From: UBA7359 sp963976795
GTDB lineage: Bacteria; Pseudomonadota; Gammaproteobacteria; Eutrophobiales; Eutrophobiaceae
Assembly: GCA_963976795.1 (NCBI GenBank)
Contig: CAXBLT010000002.1
Coordinates: forward strand, 62,001-126,000
Direction: 5' to 3'
Length of the DNA stretch: 64,000 bases
The position numbers and the translations under genes were made by a program. Shown here in pieces: positions 25,937-35,954 of this stretch. The number at the start of each line of letters is the position of its first letter. Positions within the stretch are counted from its first letter, which is position 1. The notes under the pieces are model-generated. The model made no database searches. It was given only the letters and a program-made list of their open reading frames with translations, and was not told where the DNA came from.

Positions 25937-26722
25937 GTGGATCTAGCTACATTAATCGGCTTTCTGGTCGCTGCCGGTATCATCATGTCCGCAATCATAC
26001 TCGGTGGTGATCCAGGTATGTTCTTCAATGTGCCATCATTGCTCGTTGTCGGTGGCGGTACTATTGGCGCAGTATTGATGCAGTTTAGTCTTTCCCAATT
26101 CCTGGGTGCTATGAAGGTTGGAATGAATGCCCTATTTAACAAAATGGCTTCTCCAAAAGAACTAATTGAAACCACCGTTGATTTAGCTAATACAGCTAGA
26201 AAAGGAGGCCTGCTGGCATTAGAAGAAAAAGATACCGGCAACACGTTCTTCCAATCTGGGATCCAAATGATGGTCGATGGCCATGAACCTGACGTTGTTA
26301 GAGCAACCATGGTCAGTGACATGAATCTCACTGTTGAACGTCATGAACTTGGACAAAAGATTTTTAAATCAATCGGTGACGTAGCCCCCGCTATGGGCAT
26401 GATTGGAACACTGATTGGTCTGGTACAGATGCTAGCCAACATGGAAGACCCTAAAACAATTGGTCCAGCTATGGCAGTTGCACTTCTAACGACATTGTAT
26501 GGCGCGGCAATTGCCAACGTTTTTGCCTTGCCGCTATCTGAAAAACTGGGACTCAGAAGTGATGAAGAGAAGATGATTAAGTCGATGATCATCGACAGTG
26601 TTTCTGGCATTCAGGAAGGTCGAAACCCTCGTGTTATTGAAGGCATGCTAATGACATATCTACCAGGCTCCGATCGCAATATTGGAGAAGGCGAAGAAGA
26701 TGCTGAAGCAGCACCCGCTTAA
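25937..26722 (+). CDS. motA: Flagellar stator protein MotA/PomA
   Basis: A 261-residue inner-membrane protein with four membrane helices, forming with MotB the ion channel that drives the flagellum. It starts MDLATLIGFLVAAGIIMSAIILGG, typical of the PomA-like subgroup, and has the conserved GDVAPAMGMIGTLIGLVQML in TM3 and TM4 at PAMAVALLTTLYGAAIANV. The start is GTG at 25937 with AAGGAG (25925-25930). A sigma-28-type promoter precedes it. motB follows after 26 bases. Confidence 0.93.
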   Translation: MDLATLIGFLVAAGIIMSAIILGGDPGMFFNVPSLLVVGGGTIGAVLMQFSLSQFLGAMKVGMNALFNKMASPKELIETTVDLANTARKGGLLALEEKDTGNTFFQSGIQMMVDGHEPDVVRATMVSDMNLTVERHELGQKIFKSIGDVAPAMGMIGTLIGLVQMLANMEDPKTIGPAMAVALLTTLYGAAIANVFALPLSEKLGLRSDEEKMIKSMIIDSVSGIQEGRNPRVIEGMLMTYLPGSDRNIGEGEEDAEAAPA

Positions 26723-26748
26723 TTTAATATGTCGCATGGAATCCTGTA

Positions 26749-27954
26749 ATGAGTGACGAAGCACCAGTAAAAAAAGCAGAAGGTGGCGGTTCCCCAGCAT
26801 GGGTAATGACCTTTGCCGACTTGATGTCACTCTTAATGTGTTTTTTCGTATTACTACTATCGTTTTCTAATATGGACTTATTGAAGTTTAAGCAAATAGC
26901 AGGATCGATGAAAAATGCATTTGGTGTTCAGCGGGAGATTAAAACAGAAGATATGCCAAAAGGCACGAGTGTTATTGCACGAGAGTTCACTCCTGGCAGA
27001 CCAACGCCAACGCTCATCAAGGAAATTCGACAAAGCACGATCGATGAGATCAAACAAACTCTGGAATTTACCGATGCTGTAACCGAAGAAAAAGAAAAGG
27101 TAAACGAAAGTATAGAAGCTAATCAGGATAATGAAGGCTCCGGTAGTGAAGCCATGCAACGCCAAGAACAGCAAGCCACGACAGTCATTGATGAAGCAGA
27201 CGTTGCCATGTTATCTGATAAAGATGCAGAAAACATGGACACGGCTGATGATTCTAAAGATAGTTCAGAGAAAGGCATGTCTCTGAAAAATGAAAAGACA
27301 ATCACTGACGCATATAAGTTGTTAAAAACACTCGAACCAGAAATCGAGCAGGGATTAATTGCAATAAAAACACAAGGCAATAGAATTTTATTACGTATTA
27401 ATGAAAAAGGCTCATTCCCATCTGGTTCATCGATTGTTAAAGGCAGCTTCCTGCCTGTGTTGAATAAAATAAGAAAATCGTTGAATGCTATCCAGGGGAG
27501 GATTGTAGTTGCCGGCCATACTGATAACATCCCGATAAAGACAGCACGCTTTCGTTCCAATTGGGAGCTATCTTCATCGCGCGCTGTAACAGTAGTTCAC
27601 GAACTATTAGCTTTAGACACCCTCTCACCAGATCGTTTTGTTATTGAAGGTCATGGTGATGCTCATCCCTTGGTATCAAATGATACAGCTGAAAACCGAT
27701 CACTCAATCGTCGCGTAGAACTTATTATCGTGCAAGGTGAAGATCAGGATGAAGTCAATGAGATATCTACTGATAGTGACAACCCTTTTACTAGCAAGGT
27801 TGGTGGAGATGAAACACCTGAATTAACAACTTCGGTTCAAAGTATATTAGACGATGAAATCGCGCCGCCAGCTCAATCAGAAGTTGATGCAATAGATTTA
27901 CAAACTTTAAAAGACCGTTTCGAATTAATAAGACAAGGTCTACAAGAACAATAA
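26749..27954 (+). CDS. motB: Flagellar stator protein MotB/PomB with extended linker
   Basis: A 401-residue protein with one N-terminal membrane helix (WVMTFADLMSLLMCFFVLLL). The ion-carrying Asp is at position 24, as in Vibrio PomB. The C-terminal OmpA-like peptidoglycan-binding domain (VVAGHTDNIPIKTARFRSNWELSSSRA, ending NRRVELII) anchors the stator. Between them is an acidic, low-complexity linker of about 100 residues (about 120-185), and an acidic tail of about 70 residues follows the OmpA domain; both make it longer than E. coli MotB (308). Sodium coupling is likely from the PomB-like start but not proven. Confidence 0.92.
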   Translation: MSDEAPVKKAEGGGSPAWVMTFADLMSLLMCFFVLLLSFSNMDLLKFKQIAGSMKNAFGVQREIKTEDMPKGTSVIAREFTPGRPTPTLIKEIRQSTIDEIKQTLEFTDAVTEEKEKVNESIEANQDNEGSGSEAMQRQEQQATTVIDEADVAMLSDKDAENMDTADDSKDSSEKGMSLKNEKTITDAYKLLKTLEPEIEQGLIAIKTQGNRILLRINEKGSFPSGSSIVKGSFLPVLNKIRKSLNAIQGRIVVAGHTDNIPIKTARFRSNWELSSSRAVTVVHELLALDTLSPDRFVIEGHGDAHPLVSNDTAENRSLNRRVELIIVQGEDQDEVNEISTDSDNPFTSKVGGDETPELTTSVQSILDDEIAPPAQSEVDAIDLQTLKDRFELIRQGLQEQ

Positions 27955-27971
27955 ACTTCAGGAATAAAACT

Positions 27972-28592
27972 ATGGATGATCGCAGACGATATTTCCGAAT
28001 TCATGACAAAGTCTCTCTCAAGTACCGTGTCGTACAGGGCATCGATATAGAGACAGAGATTAAACGAACAGAGCATGAACAAAACAATCTTGCTGAACTT
28101 AAAAATGCATTTAATTGCATAACAACAAAAATAATGACCAAGATGGACCGTGTCGAAGAAACCAGTCCGCTAGTAGCAGAAATATTAGGGTTGTTTGATA
28201 AAAAGATATCGCTGATTGAAAGCATGGTGATGCACAACGATGATCAGGATAATTCAATTACCGAGACACAGCTCGTCGACTTAAGTGCAAGCGGGATGTC
28301 GTTCGAATCCAACACCCCTATCAACGAAGATGTAAATCTAAAAATGGATCTGGTTCTTTTCCCTGAATATCAATTCATCCCTGTTTATGCAAAAGTTGTC
28401 GATTGCAGAAAAAAAATGGATGACAACCTATATCGATTTAATATCGCTGTAGATTTTGTCGGTATTTCTGAAAGCGATCAGGAAATCATTATGCAGCATA
28501 TCCTTAGTAGACAAGCAAAACTATTAAAGGAGGAACGTCATCAGGAAGTAATGGAAGAGGACAAACCTAAATTAGCGGCTAGTGGATATTAA
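27972..28592 (+). CDS. PilZ-domain c-di-GMP effector
   Basis: A 206-residue soluble protein. PilZ signatures flank the sequence: an N-terminal DDRRRYFRI (RxxxR) and, after a long helical insert, VDLSASGMSFES ((D/N)xSxxG), so c-di-GMP binding should be intact. The helical insert (residues about 30-95) may dimerise the protein. It follows motB by 17 bases, as expected for a c-di-GMP brake acting on the stator like YcgR. A role in motor control is inferred from context. Confidence 0.87.
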   Translation: MDDRRRYFRIHDKVSLKYRVVQGIDIETEIKRTEHEQNNLAELKNAFNCITTKIMTKMDRVEETSPLVAEILGLFDKKISLIESMVMHNDDQDNSITETQLVDLSASGMSFESNTPINEDVNLKMDLVLFPEYQFIPVYAKVVDCRKKMDDNLYRFNIAVDFVGISESDQEIIMQHILSRQAKLLKEERHQEVMEEDKPKLAASGY

Positions 28593-28655
28593 AATCGTAT
28601 CTGCAAATAAGTCTCAAGTAAGTGGAGTTGCATCCCGTCACGGCTAACAACCTGA

Positions 28656-29198
28656 CTAAACCTGCTTTGAGAAATCATACTCAAGTACTAGTACGGGCTG
28701 ACCATTTTTTATAAAGCCGCGCGGGTTCTCACCCACATACTTAAACCCTAACTTTCGAATAACCATTTCACTTTGCTGATTCCATGCAGCGTGGTCCGTA
28801 GTTATTTTAACCGCCTCGATCCGTTGGAATCCAAAATCGAGTAGTGCTCGTGCAGCTTCCGTTGCAAAACCGCGATTCCAGTATTTCGGATGTATCCAAA
28901 ACCCTATGCTCCAGGTCCCTGGTGCCTTTTTTTTGAGAAGGCCAACCCTGCCTATTGATGCCCCATCATCTTTTATCTCGATCGTAAAAATGTAGTCAAC
29001 ACCTGACTGCCAATCAGCCATATTTCTTTCAGTTATTGCAACAATTTCTTCCTTGCTGTTTGGCGGTTCCCATGTCATTCCATCATTGAATCCTTCATAG
29101 CGACTAACATCCCAAACAAGATCAACATCCGATAGATCGGCGGCCCTAAGTCTCAGCCGATCTGTTGTTAATATGGTGTCTCGTGGAATATTATTCAT
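28656..29198 (-). CDS. GNAT-family N-acetyltransferase (RimJ/RimL type)
   Basis: A 180-residue protein starting with ILTTDRLRLRAADLSDVDLVWDVS, typical of the RimJ/RimL-like branch. The acetyl-CoA-binding region is GFWIHPKYWNRGFATEAARALLDFGF, with RGFATEA as the pyrophosphate loop, followed by NQQSEMVIRKLGFKYVGE. The substrate (ribosomal protein, antibiotic or small amine) cannot be told. It lies 41 bases after the SDR gene on the same strand, so may share its transcript and its palindromic operator. Confidence 0.85.
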   Translation of the reverse strand: MNNIPRDTILTTDRLRLRAADLSDVDLVWDVSRYEGFNDGMTWEPPNSKEEIVAITERNMADWQSGVDYIFTIEIKDDGASIGRVGLLKKKAPGTWSIGFWIHPKYWNRGFATEAARALLDFGFQRIEAVKITTDHAAWNQQSEMVIRKLGFKYVGENPRGFIKNGQPVLVLEYDFSKQV

Positions 29199-29239
29199 TG
29201 GAGCAATGTCAGTGCTTTCAAGATCACTGGGAAAATTTG

Positions 29240-30001
29240 TTAGGTTTTACAAATAGAAACGCCACCGTCCACCAGCATTGCCGTCCCTGTCGTAAAACTT
29301 GATGCGTCTGAGGCAAGATACAACGCTGACTGTGCAATTTCTTCTGGCTTGGCGATTCTTTTTAGTACGTGCATATTTTTTACAAACTCGACGATATCTG
29401 GAGAATCCGCAAACTCACCACTCATAGGGGTATCAGTGCCTCCCGGTAACAATGCATTGACTCGAATCCCGCTTGCACCATATTCAACTGCAAGTGCCTT
29501 TGTTAAACCAATCATCCCAGCCTTGCTGGCTGCATAATCAGCTTTTTGCGGCAGACCGATTGTATAACCAACAAAGGACGAAGTGAAAATAAGTGAGCCA
29601 CCTGATTTAAGCATAGCGGGCAATTGATATTTTGCGCCTAAAAAAGCACTGGTAAGATTGGTACTTATTGTATCTTCCCACGCTTTCAATGTGATACCCG
29701 GTGTTGCTTTCCCAGCGCCCAATGTGCCGGCATTATTGAACGCAATATCAAGACCACCATATTCTTGAACGGTAAATTCGATTAGTGCTTTTGCATAGGC
29801 TTCTTTGTTCACATCACCCGCTAATGCCTTCGCATCCCCACCTGCCCGTGTGATTTCGTCTACCAGTGTATCCAGTTCTTTATGTCGCCTTGCTGCTACG
29901 ACAACCTTTGCGCCTTCTTGAGTGAACAACTTTGCCGTTGCGCGACCTATCCCTGAGCTGGCACCGGTAACAAGTGCGACTTTATTTTGTAAAATATTCA
30001 T
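29240..30001 (-). CDS. Short-chain dehydrogenase/reductase
   Basis: A 253-residue classical SDR oxidoreductase. The NAD(P) motif is VTGASSGIGRATAKLF (TGxxxGxG), the NNAG motif is present (AFNNAGTLG), the catalytic Tyr-Lys is in YAASKAG with Ser in FTSSFVGY, and the C-terminus has GTAMLVDGGVS. The Arg of VVAARRHKEL at the end of strand 2 suggests NADP(H). The substrate is unknown. A 19-bp palindrome centred 33 bases upstream suggests a dedicated repressor. Confidence 0.9.
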   Translation of the reverse strand: MNILQNKVALVTGASSGIGRATAKLFTQEGAKVVVAARRHKELDTLVDEITRAGGDAKALAGDVNKEAYAKALIEFTVQEYGGLDIAFNNAGTLGAGKATPGITLKAWEDTISTNLTSAFLGAKYQLPAMLKSGGSLIFTSSFVGYTIGLPQKADYAASKAGMIGLTKALAVEYGASGIRVNALLPGGTDTPMSGEFADSPDIVEFVKNMHVLKRIAKPEEIAQSALYLASDASSFTTGTAMLVDGGVSICKT

Positions 30002-30024
30002 ACGAAGCTCTCCTAGAGTAAATT

Positions 30025-30043
30025 CTATAGCACAGTGCTATAG
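30025..30043. promoter_or_regulatory. 19-bp palindromic operator-like site before the SDR gene
   Basis: CTATAGCAC (30025-30033) and GTGCTATAG (30035-30043) are exact inverted repeats around a central A. The site is 24 bases before the SDR start codon, so a bound dimeric repressor (TetR-like, for example) could block transcription. Degenerate half-sites (AGTGCT, GGTGCT) occur nearby up to about 30075. Confidence 0.45.
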
Positions 30044-30148
30044 GTGCTGTAGGTACTCTAAGTGCTTTCGTTACAATCTTCGATCCGATTCTTGCTACTC
30101 GAGAACAGAGTGAATACGGCTTTTAAAACGCTTTGTTTATAGACTCTG

Positions 30149-30715
30149 TTATGTTTTGGGCAGGGTCACTCCCGTCTGCCCTTGATATTTGCCTGCTCGG
30201 TCTTTATATGACGTTTCACAAACTTCATCCGATTCAATAAAAATGACCTGCGCGACACCTTCATTGGCATAGATTCTTGCTGGCAAGGTCGTCGTATTAG
30301 AAAACTCTAAGGTTACATGCCCTTCCCACTCAGGTTCTAATGGTGTGACATTAACTATAATCCCGCAACGAGCGTAGGTTGATTTACCTAAACATATCGT
30401 CAACACATTTCTTGGTATACGAAAAAATTCAACCGTTCTTGCAAGTGCAAATGAGTTCGGAGGAATAATACAACTATCTGCTTTTATATCGACAAAACTT
30501 TTTTCATCAAAGTTTTTTGGGTCAACCGTTGCCGAATGCACATTAGTAAAAATCTTAAATTCATCTGAACAACGTACGTCGTAGCCATAGCTAGAAGTAC
30601 CATAGGAGATTAACCTCTCTTCACCTTTGGTTTTGATCTGTCCAGACTCAAAAGGTTCTATCATGCCATGTTGCTCCGCCATGCGACGGATCCATTTATC
30701 CGATTTTACACTCAT
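30149..30715 (-). CDS. dcd: dCTP deaminase
   Basis: A 188-residue enzyme converting dCTP to dUTP for thymidylate synthesis. It opens with [20 protein letters not shown], has [20 protein letters not shown], the nucleotide site [33 protein letters not shown] with the catalytic Glu, and ends [12 protein letters not shown]. It follows mrp by 11 bases on the same strand, the common mrp-dcd order in gammaproteobacteria. Confidence 0.96.
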   Translation of the reverse strand: MSVKSDKWIRRMAEQHGMIEPFESGQIKTKGEERLISYGTSSYGYDVRCSDEFKIFTNVHSATVDPKNFDEKSFVDIKADSCIIPPNSFALARTVEFFRIPRNVLTICLGKSTYARCGIIVNVTPLEPEWEGHVTLEFSNTTTLPARIYANEGVAQVIFIESDEVCETSYKDRAGKYQGQTGVTLPKT

Positions 30716-30726
30716 ATAAATTGCTC

Positions 30727-31818
30727 TTAGTTATCTTCTATAACGATTTTAGGAAATTTAGCGGTATAGTCTTTGGACTGCATTGCCAGCTTAGCTGCTG
30801 TGCGTCGCGCTATACTCCGATAATTCATGGTAATTTCTGAATCAGGTTCTATAGCAACAGTAGGCTTACCGTTATCGACCCCTTCACGGATTCGAATGTC
30901 TAGTGGTAATGCACCGAGCAAATCAACATCATATTGCTTGGCCATTTGATCACCGCCACCGCTGCCAAAAATATGCTCCTCATGACCACACTGACTACAG
31001 ATATGGGTGCTCATATTTTCAATGATCCCCAAGACAGGCACGTTCACTTTTTCAAACATCTTCAATGCCTTTCTTGCATCCAATAAGGCAATATCCTGTG
31101 GCGTGGTTACGATGACAGCCCCACTCACTGGAATTTTTTGGCACAAGGTCAACTGAATATCACCCGTACCCGGTGGCAGATCAATAATCAGATAATCCAG
31201 ATCCTGCCAATTGGTATCGTTCAACAACTGTTCTAATGCACCCGTTACCATCGGACCACGCCAGATCATCGGGGTGTCTTCTTCGATGAGATATCCAATC
31301 GACATCGATTGCACGCCATAGCTGACCTTAGGCTCAACAGTCTTACCATCTGTGGTATCAGGCTTACCCTTAAGACCAAGCATACGCGGCTGGCTAGGAC
31401 CATAGATATCGGCATCGAGAATACCGACTGTTGCGCCTTCCGCCTGTAAGGCCAATGCCAGGTTAATCGACGTCGTTGATTTGCCTACGCCACCCTTGCC
31501 AGAAGCCACAGCGATGGTATTTTTAACGTTAGCTAATAGCTGCACACCCTGTTGTACCGAGTGCGAGACAATCTTGCTGGCAACGTCAACGCTAACCTCA
31601 GCAATACCTTGCTCGCTTAGAGCAGCTTTTATTGATTCAATTAATTCCTGTTTATAGCCTTCAGCCGGATATCCTAGCTGGATAACGATTGTGACAGCAC
31701 TACCATCAACAGCGATGTCTTTGACTGATTTTGAACTGACCAGATCCGCTTTGCTGTTGGGATCGATGATTCTGGAAAGTATTGATTCTACTTGTTCACG
31801 ACTGACTGCCGACATCAC
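30727..31818 (-). CDS. apbC: Iron-sulfur cluster carrier ATPase Mrp/ApbC
   Basis: A 363-residue P-loop protein that carries and delivers Fe-S clusters. An N-terminal MIP18/DUF59-like domain ([19 protein letters not shown]) precedes the deviant Walker [22 protein letters not shown]. Next come [13 protein letters not shown], and the CxxC cluster-binding pair in [14 protein letters not shown]. Start ATG at 31818 or the next codon. Divergent from metG across a 113-base gap, then followed by dcd. The Mrp-MetG divergent arrangement is common in gammaproteobacteria. Confidence 0.95.
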   Translation of the reverse strand: MMSAVSREQVESILSRIIDPNSKADLVSSKSVKDIAVDGSAVTIVIQLGYPAEGYKQELIESIKAALSEQGIAEVSVDVASKIVSHSVQQGVQLLANVKNTIAVASGKGGVGKSTTSINLALALQAEGATVGILDADIYGPSQPRMLGLKGKPDTTDGKTVEPKVSYGVQSMSIGYLIEEDTPMIWRGPMVTGALEQLLNDTNWQDLDYLIIDLPPGTGDIQLTLCQKIPVSGAVIVTTPQDIALLDARKALKMFEKVNVPVLGIIENMSTHICSQCGHEEHIFGSGGGDQMAKQYDVDLLGALPLDIRIREGVDNGKPTVAIEPDSEITMNYRSIARRTAAKLAMQSKDYTAKFPKIVIEDN

Positions 31819-31931
31819 TTTATAACCTGTACTATGAATTGGAGGCGTATTCTACATTATTTATCGGCTTCTCTTCACGCTGCTATTGAATAATGCTACT
31901 TTAGCGCCCCAATTTGAGACTTAACAATAGA

Positions 31932-33977
31932 ATGTCGGACAATCAAAGAAAAATTCTCGTCACCAGCGCCCTGCCTTATGCCAATGGTTCGATCCATATT
32001 GGGCATTTAGTCGAATATATCCAAACGGATATCTGGGTACGATTTCAGAAGATGCAGGGGCATACTTGCTATTACGTTTGTGCGGATGATGCGCATGGGA
32101 CCCCCATCATGTTGCGTGCACAAAAGGAAGGCATTACGCCGGAAGCGTTGATTGAACGCATCTCAGCTGAACATCAGACAGATTTCAAAGAATTCTCAGT
32201 CGAGTTTGATAACTTTCATAGTACGCATTCCGATGAGAACCAGAGCTTATCGAATACCATCTATGAAGAACTCAATAAAAAAGGCCACATAAACAGGCGT
32301 ACGATTAAGCAGGCCTACGACCCGGAAAAAGAGATGTTCTTGCCGGATCGTTTCATCCGTGGTGAATGCCCTAAGTGCGGTGCCGCTGATCAATATGGTG
32401 ATAGCTGTGAGTCCTGTGGTGCAACCTATAATCCAACTGATTTAAAGAATCCGGTGTCTGCTGTTTCTGGTGCCACCCCCATCGAGAAAGAATCAGAACA
32501 TTATTTCTTCAAGCTCGGTGATTTTGAAGACATGCTGCATAAGTGGACCCGTGCAGGACATCTACAAGCAGAAGTCACCAATAAGCTTAATGAATGGTTT
32601 GAAGCCGGATTGCAGGAATGGGATATTTCCCGCGATAAACCTTACTTTGGCTTTGAAATCCCCAATGCACCCGGTAAGTACTTCTATGTCTGGCTGGATG
32701 CACCAATAGGTTATTTCGCCAGCTTTAAGAATTTATGCCAAAAAAGTGACAATAACCTAGACTTTGACGAATGGTGCCAGGCTGGTAGCGATACCGAGAT
32801 GTATCATTTTATTGGTAAAGATATTATCTATTTCCATGCTTTGTTCTGGCCAGCGATGCTAGCCGGTAGTGGCTTTAGAACACCGACCGCCATCTTTGCG
32901 CATGGTTTTTTGACGGTTGATGGGCAAAAGATGTCCAAATCCCGTGGTACCTTTATCACCGCACGCACCTATCTGGATCATTTAAACCCGGAATACCTGC
33001 GTTATTACTTTGCTGCCAAACTGGGATCAGGTGTTGATGATATTGATCTTAATCTGGAAGATTTCAGCGCACGGGTAAACTCTGATCTGGTAGGTAAGGT
33101 GGTTAACATTGCCAGTCGTTGTTCGGGCTTTATCAAAAAACGTTTTGCAGGGAAGCTCGCTGCGTCTATTCATGATCAAGCTTTATTTGAATCAATGGTT
33201 GCTGCTAGTGAAAGCATTGCCAATGCTTATGAATCGCGTGAGTATTCTAAAGCAATGCGCGAGATTATGGCTTTGGCTGATAAAGCGAACCAGTATATTG
33301 ATGATCACAAACCGTGGATCATTGCCAAAGAAGAAGGCCGTGATGATGAGTTACAGGCCGTCTGTAGCATGGGCATCAATTGCTTCCGTTTACTTGCTCT
33401 TTATTTGAAACCGGTGTTACCCGTATTGGCAAGCAAGACAGAAGCGTTTCTTAATATAGCACCGCTACAGTGGCAAGATGTTAGTGCGGCATTAACCGAT
33501 CACGAAATAAATAAATTTAAACCCCTGATGACACGAGTCGAAAAGGAACACATAGACGCCATGGTTGAAGACAGTAAAGAAGATTTAAACGCCAGCGAAG
33601 CTGCTGAACCAGCACCCCAAACCGGCCCACTTGCAGATGCCCCCATTGCCGATGAAATTTCCTTTGAAGATTTTATGAAGGTTGATTTGCGCATCGCCAG
33701 GATTGTTAAGGCAGCGCACGTTGAGGGGGCTGATAAACTATTACAGCTCACATTGGATATTGGTGGTGAAACACGTAACGTTTTCGCCGGCATCAAATCG
33801 GCTTATACCCCGGAAGACCTAGAAGGCAAACTTACTGTCATGGTGGCCAATCTGGCACCACGCAAAATGCGCTTTGGATTATCGGAAGGCATGGTGTTGG
33901 CGGCAGGTCCGGGCGGAAAAGACCTCTTTATCCTGCATCCGGAAGAAGGTGCAGCGCCGGGTATGAAGGTAAAATGA
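31932..33977 (+). CDS. metG: Methionyl-tRNA synthetase
   Basis: A 681-residue class I synthetase. The HIGH box is in [24 protein letters not shown] in [11 protein letters not shown], and the zinc finger is [21 protein letters not shown] (MetG type 1). The C-terminal region carries a tRNA-binding OB domain ([26 protein letters not shown]) used for dimerisation. The ATG at 31932 is preferred because [19 protein letters not shown] matches the family start. An upstream TTG at 31914 in frame is less likely. A perfect 18-bp palindrome begins 9 bases after the stop. Confidence 0.97.
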   Translation: MSDNQRKILVTSALPYANGSIHIGHLVEYIQTDIWVRFQKMQGHTCYYVCADDAHGTPIMLRAQKEGITPEALIERISAEHQTDFKEFSVEFDNFHSTHSDENQSLSNTIYEELNKKGHINRRTIKQAYDPEKEMFLPDRFIRGECPKCGAADQYGDSCESCGATYNPTDLKNPVSAVSGATPIEKESEHYFFKLGDFEDMLHKWTRAGHLQAEVTNKLNEWFEAGLQEWDISRDKPYFGFEIPNAPGKYFYVWLDAPIGYFASFKNLCQKSDNNLDFDEWCQAGSDTEMYHFIGKDIIYFHALFWPAMLAGSGFRTPTAIFAHGFLTVDGQKMSKSRGTFITARTYLDHLNPEYLRYYFAAKLGSGVDDIDLNLEDFSARVNSDLVGKVVNIASRCSGFIKKRFAGKLAASIHDQALFESMVAASESIANAYESREYSKAMREIMALADKANQYIDDHKPWIIAKEEGRDDELQAVCSMGINCFRLLALYLKPVLPVLASKTEAFLNIAPLQWQDVSAALTDHEINKFKPLMTRVEKEHIDAMVEDSKEDLNASEAAEPAPQTGPLADAPIADEISFEDFMKVDLRIARIVKAAHVEGADKLLQLTLDIGGETRNVFAGIKSAYTPEDLEGKLTVMVANLAPRKMRFGLSEGMVLAAGPGGKDLFILHPEEGAAPGMKVK

Positions 33978-33985
33978 TACTCGGG

Positions 33986-34003
33986 GACAGACTTAAGTCT
34001 GTC
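33986..34003. repeat. 18-bp palindrome after metG (REP-like)
   Basis: GACAGACTTAAGTCTGTC, a perfect palindrome without loop, flanked by GGG and TCC. The form GGGGACAGACTT..AAGTCTGTCCCC is a repetitive element type seen between genes in many gammaproteobacteria. No T run follows, so it is not a clear terminator. Only one copy was noticed here. Confidence 0.5.
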
Positions 34004-34059
34004 TCCTACTACCTGCCTATCATACTCGTACAGTCAGGGTTCCCACTTTAAATCTACCG

Positions 34060-34816
34060 GTCATCCTCGCGCAAGCGGGGATCCAGCTTTAAACTATTAT
34101 TGACTAGATTCCCGCCTACGCGGGAATGACACATAAATACGTTAAATGAACGCACTGAATTTAAACCGCTTTGTCACCCTCACTAACTTTGACTCGCCTT
34201 GTCATCCTCACTAACCTTAAACCTCCTTGTCATCCTCGTGCAAACGAGGAACCAGCTTTAAAGTATCGTTTACTAGATTCCCATCTACGTGGGAATGACA
34301 CATAAATAAGTTAAATTAACGCACTGGTTTCAAGCCGCCTTGCCATCCTCACTAACCTTTAACTTCCTCGTCATCCTCGCGCAAGCGGGGATTCAGCTTT
34401 AAAGTATTATTGACTAGATTCTCGCCTCGGCTTTGTCTCCTGAATCGCTCTACCTCCTGCATCCATGCAGTCGTACGGGAATGACACATAAATAAGTTAA
34501 ATTAACGCACTGGTTTCAAGCCGCCTTGCCATCCTCACTAACCTTTAACTTCCTCGTCATCCTCGCGCAAGCGGGGATTCAGCTTTAAAGTATTATTGAC
34601 TAGATTCTCGCCTCGGCTTTGTCTCCTGAATCGCTCTACCTCCTGCATCCATGCAGTCGTACGGGAATGACACATAAATAAGTTAAATTAACGCACTGGT
34701 TTCAAGCCGCCTTGCCATCCTCACTAACCTTTAACTTCCTCGTCATCCTCGCGCAAGCGGGGATCCAGCTTTAAACTATTATTGACTAGATTCTCGCCTA
34801 CACGGGAATGACGCAT
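34060..34816. repeat. Tandem repeat array with a 186-bp unit
   Basis: The 891-base gap between metG and rnfA is nearly all repeat. Two units of 186 bp, 34321-34506 and 34507-34692, look identical base for base. A third unit starts at 34693 but lacks the inner insert, and two degenerate shorter units lie before (34060-34151, 34152-34320). Each holds GTCATCC-TCGCGCAAGCGGGGATCCAG-type and CGGGAATGAC ends, an inverted REP-like pair. The full units also carry the insert with CTGCATCCATGCAG (34457-34470, 34643-34656). No gene is seen. Confidence 0.9.
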
Positions 34817-34868
34817 AAAATATCTTAGAAAACTTGTTGTAAGGTCTTAAAAATCCGATACTCATTTA

Positions 34869-35444
34869 ATGAGTGAGTTCTTCGGATTAATATTCAGTAC
34901 CGCGTTGGTTAATAACCTCGTATTAACCTATCTTGTTGGTCTTGATCTGCAAGTCGCTGCGAGTCAACGGATGAATACCGCCTGGCTCGTTGGTTTAGCG
35001 ACTACTTATTGCCTGGCGATTTGTCTACCCTGTGTTTATTTGATCGAGCACCTGATCATCATTCCGCTAGCATTACAATATCTCGATCTCCTGTTCTATG
35101 TTATATCGATTATTGTTGTTGTATACGCATCTCAACAATTAATGCAACGATTACTTCCTCTCATGCACAAACAAGTCGAAAGCCTGGTGCCGATTATTTT
35201 AATCAACTCGATTCTATTGGCGGTTATTTTATTATCCCGGGAACAAAGCCATTCTTTTTTGTACGCATTGCAATACGGTATTAGCACAGGTATTGGCTTT
35301 TTGTTTTTGCTAGTAGTCTTAACCAGCTTACGCGAACGTATTGATAATAAAAATGTACCCATACCTTTTCGCGGCTTGCCCATATTGCTTATCACATTGG
35401 GGATATTTTCAATGGGTCTGATGGGGTTGGCAGGACTGAAATGA
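34869..35444 (+). CDS. rnfA: Ion-translocating oxidoreductase subunit RnfA/RsxA
   Basis: A 191-residue inner-membrane protein with six membrane helices, a core subunit of the Rnf complex, which couples NADH and ferredoxin (or SoxR reduction) to a membrane ion gradient. It opens FFGLIFSTALVNNLVLTYLVGL and contains the Cys-bearing CLAICLPCVYL in which paired half-helices hold an Fe-S site. The end FRGLPILLITLGIFSMGLMGLAGL is typical. Overlaps rnfB by 4 bases (ATGA). First of the operon rnfA-rnfB-rnfD-rnfG. Confidence 0.94.
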   Translation: MSEFFGLIFSTALVNNLVLTYLVGLDLQVAASQRMNTAWLVGLATTYCLAICLPCVYLIEHLIIIPLALQYLDLLFYVISIIVVVYASQQLMQRLLPLMHKQVESLVPIILINSILLAVILLSREQSHSFLYALQYGISTGIGFLFLLVVLTSLRERIDNKNVPIPFRGLPILLITLGIFSMGLMGLAGLK

Positions 35445-35950
35445 GCATTTCATTTTTAATTGCATTATTGCTTATCATTATCTTTATAGCACTTATAGGG
35501 TGTCTTATTCCAAATCAGGAAAGTGACACCTTACTACAAACACAGCAACAAGAGGTTGAATCGATTGAGGCGCTCTTACCACAAACACAATGTGGAGACT
35601 GTGGCTTTAATGGTTGCCTCCCTTATGCACAAGCCATCGAAAATCATACAGCAGATATTAACCGCTGCTTACCCGGTGGTGATGCAACCGTAAAGGCATT
35701 GTCGTTAAAAGTCGGCATGCCTATTAAACCGCTCTACAAGAAAACCGATAAATACGCCGTACCTCGACTTGCCTTAATCGAGGAAGAACTTTGCATCGGT
35801 TGCGTTAAATGTATTACTGCGTGTCCTGTCGATGCCATCATCGGTGCGCCTAAACAAATGCACAGTGTTATTAACGCCTATTGCACGGGTTGTGAATTAT
35901 GTATCGCACCATGTCCAGTTGATTGCATCACCATGGTGTCTGCTAATTAA
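35441..35950 (+). CDS. rnfB: Ion-translocating oxidoreductase subunit RnfB/RsxB
   Basis: A 169-residue protein with one N-terminal membrane helix (SFLIALLLIIIFIALIGCLIP) and cytoplasmic Fe-S domains. The first cluster site is QCGDCGFNGCLPYAQAI with a later Cys at NRCLPGG; two ferredoxin-type [4Fe-4S] motifs follow: CIGCVKCITACPVDAI and CTGCELCIAPCPVDCI. It should pass electrons into the complex. The next gene in most rnf operons is rnfC, but here rnfD starts 5 bases after the stop. Confidence 0.95.
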   Translation: MSISFLIALLLIIIFIALIGCLIPNQESDTLLQTQQQEVESIEALLPQTQCGDCGFNGCLPYAQAIENHTADINRCLPGGDATVKALSLKVGMPIKPLYKKTDKYAVPRLALIEEELCIGCVKCITACPVDAIIGAPKQMHSVINAYCTGCELCIAPCPVDCITMVSAN

Positions 35951-35954
35951 AAAC

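Noticed and set aside
31914..31931. TTG start for metG
   Set aside because: The ATG at 31932 better matches the family N-terminus.
34060..34816. CRISPR-like array
   Set aside because: Units are 186 bp and identical throughout, with no short repeat and unique spacers, and no cas genes are present.
35832..35954. 41-residue N-terminal extension of RnfD
   Set aside because: It lies within rnfB in another frame; the family start matches the ATG at 35955.
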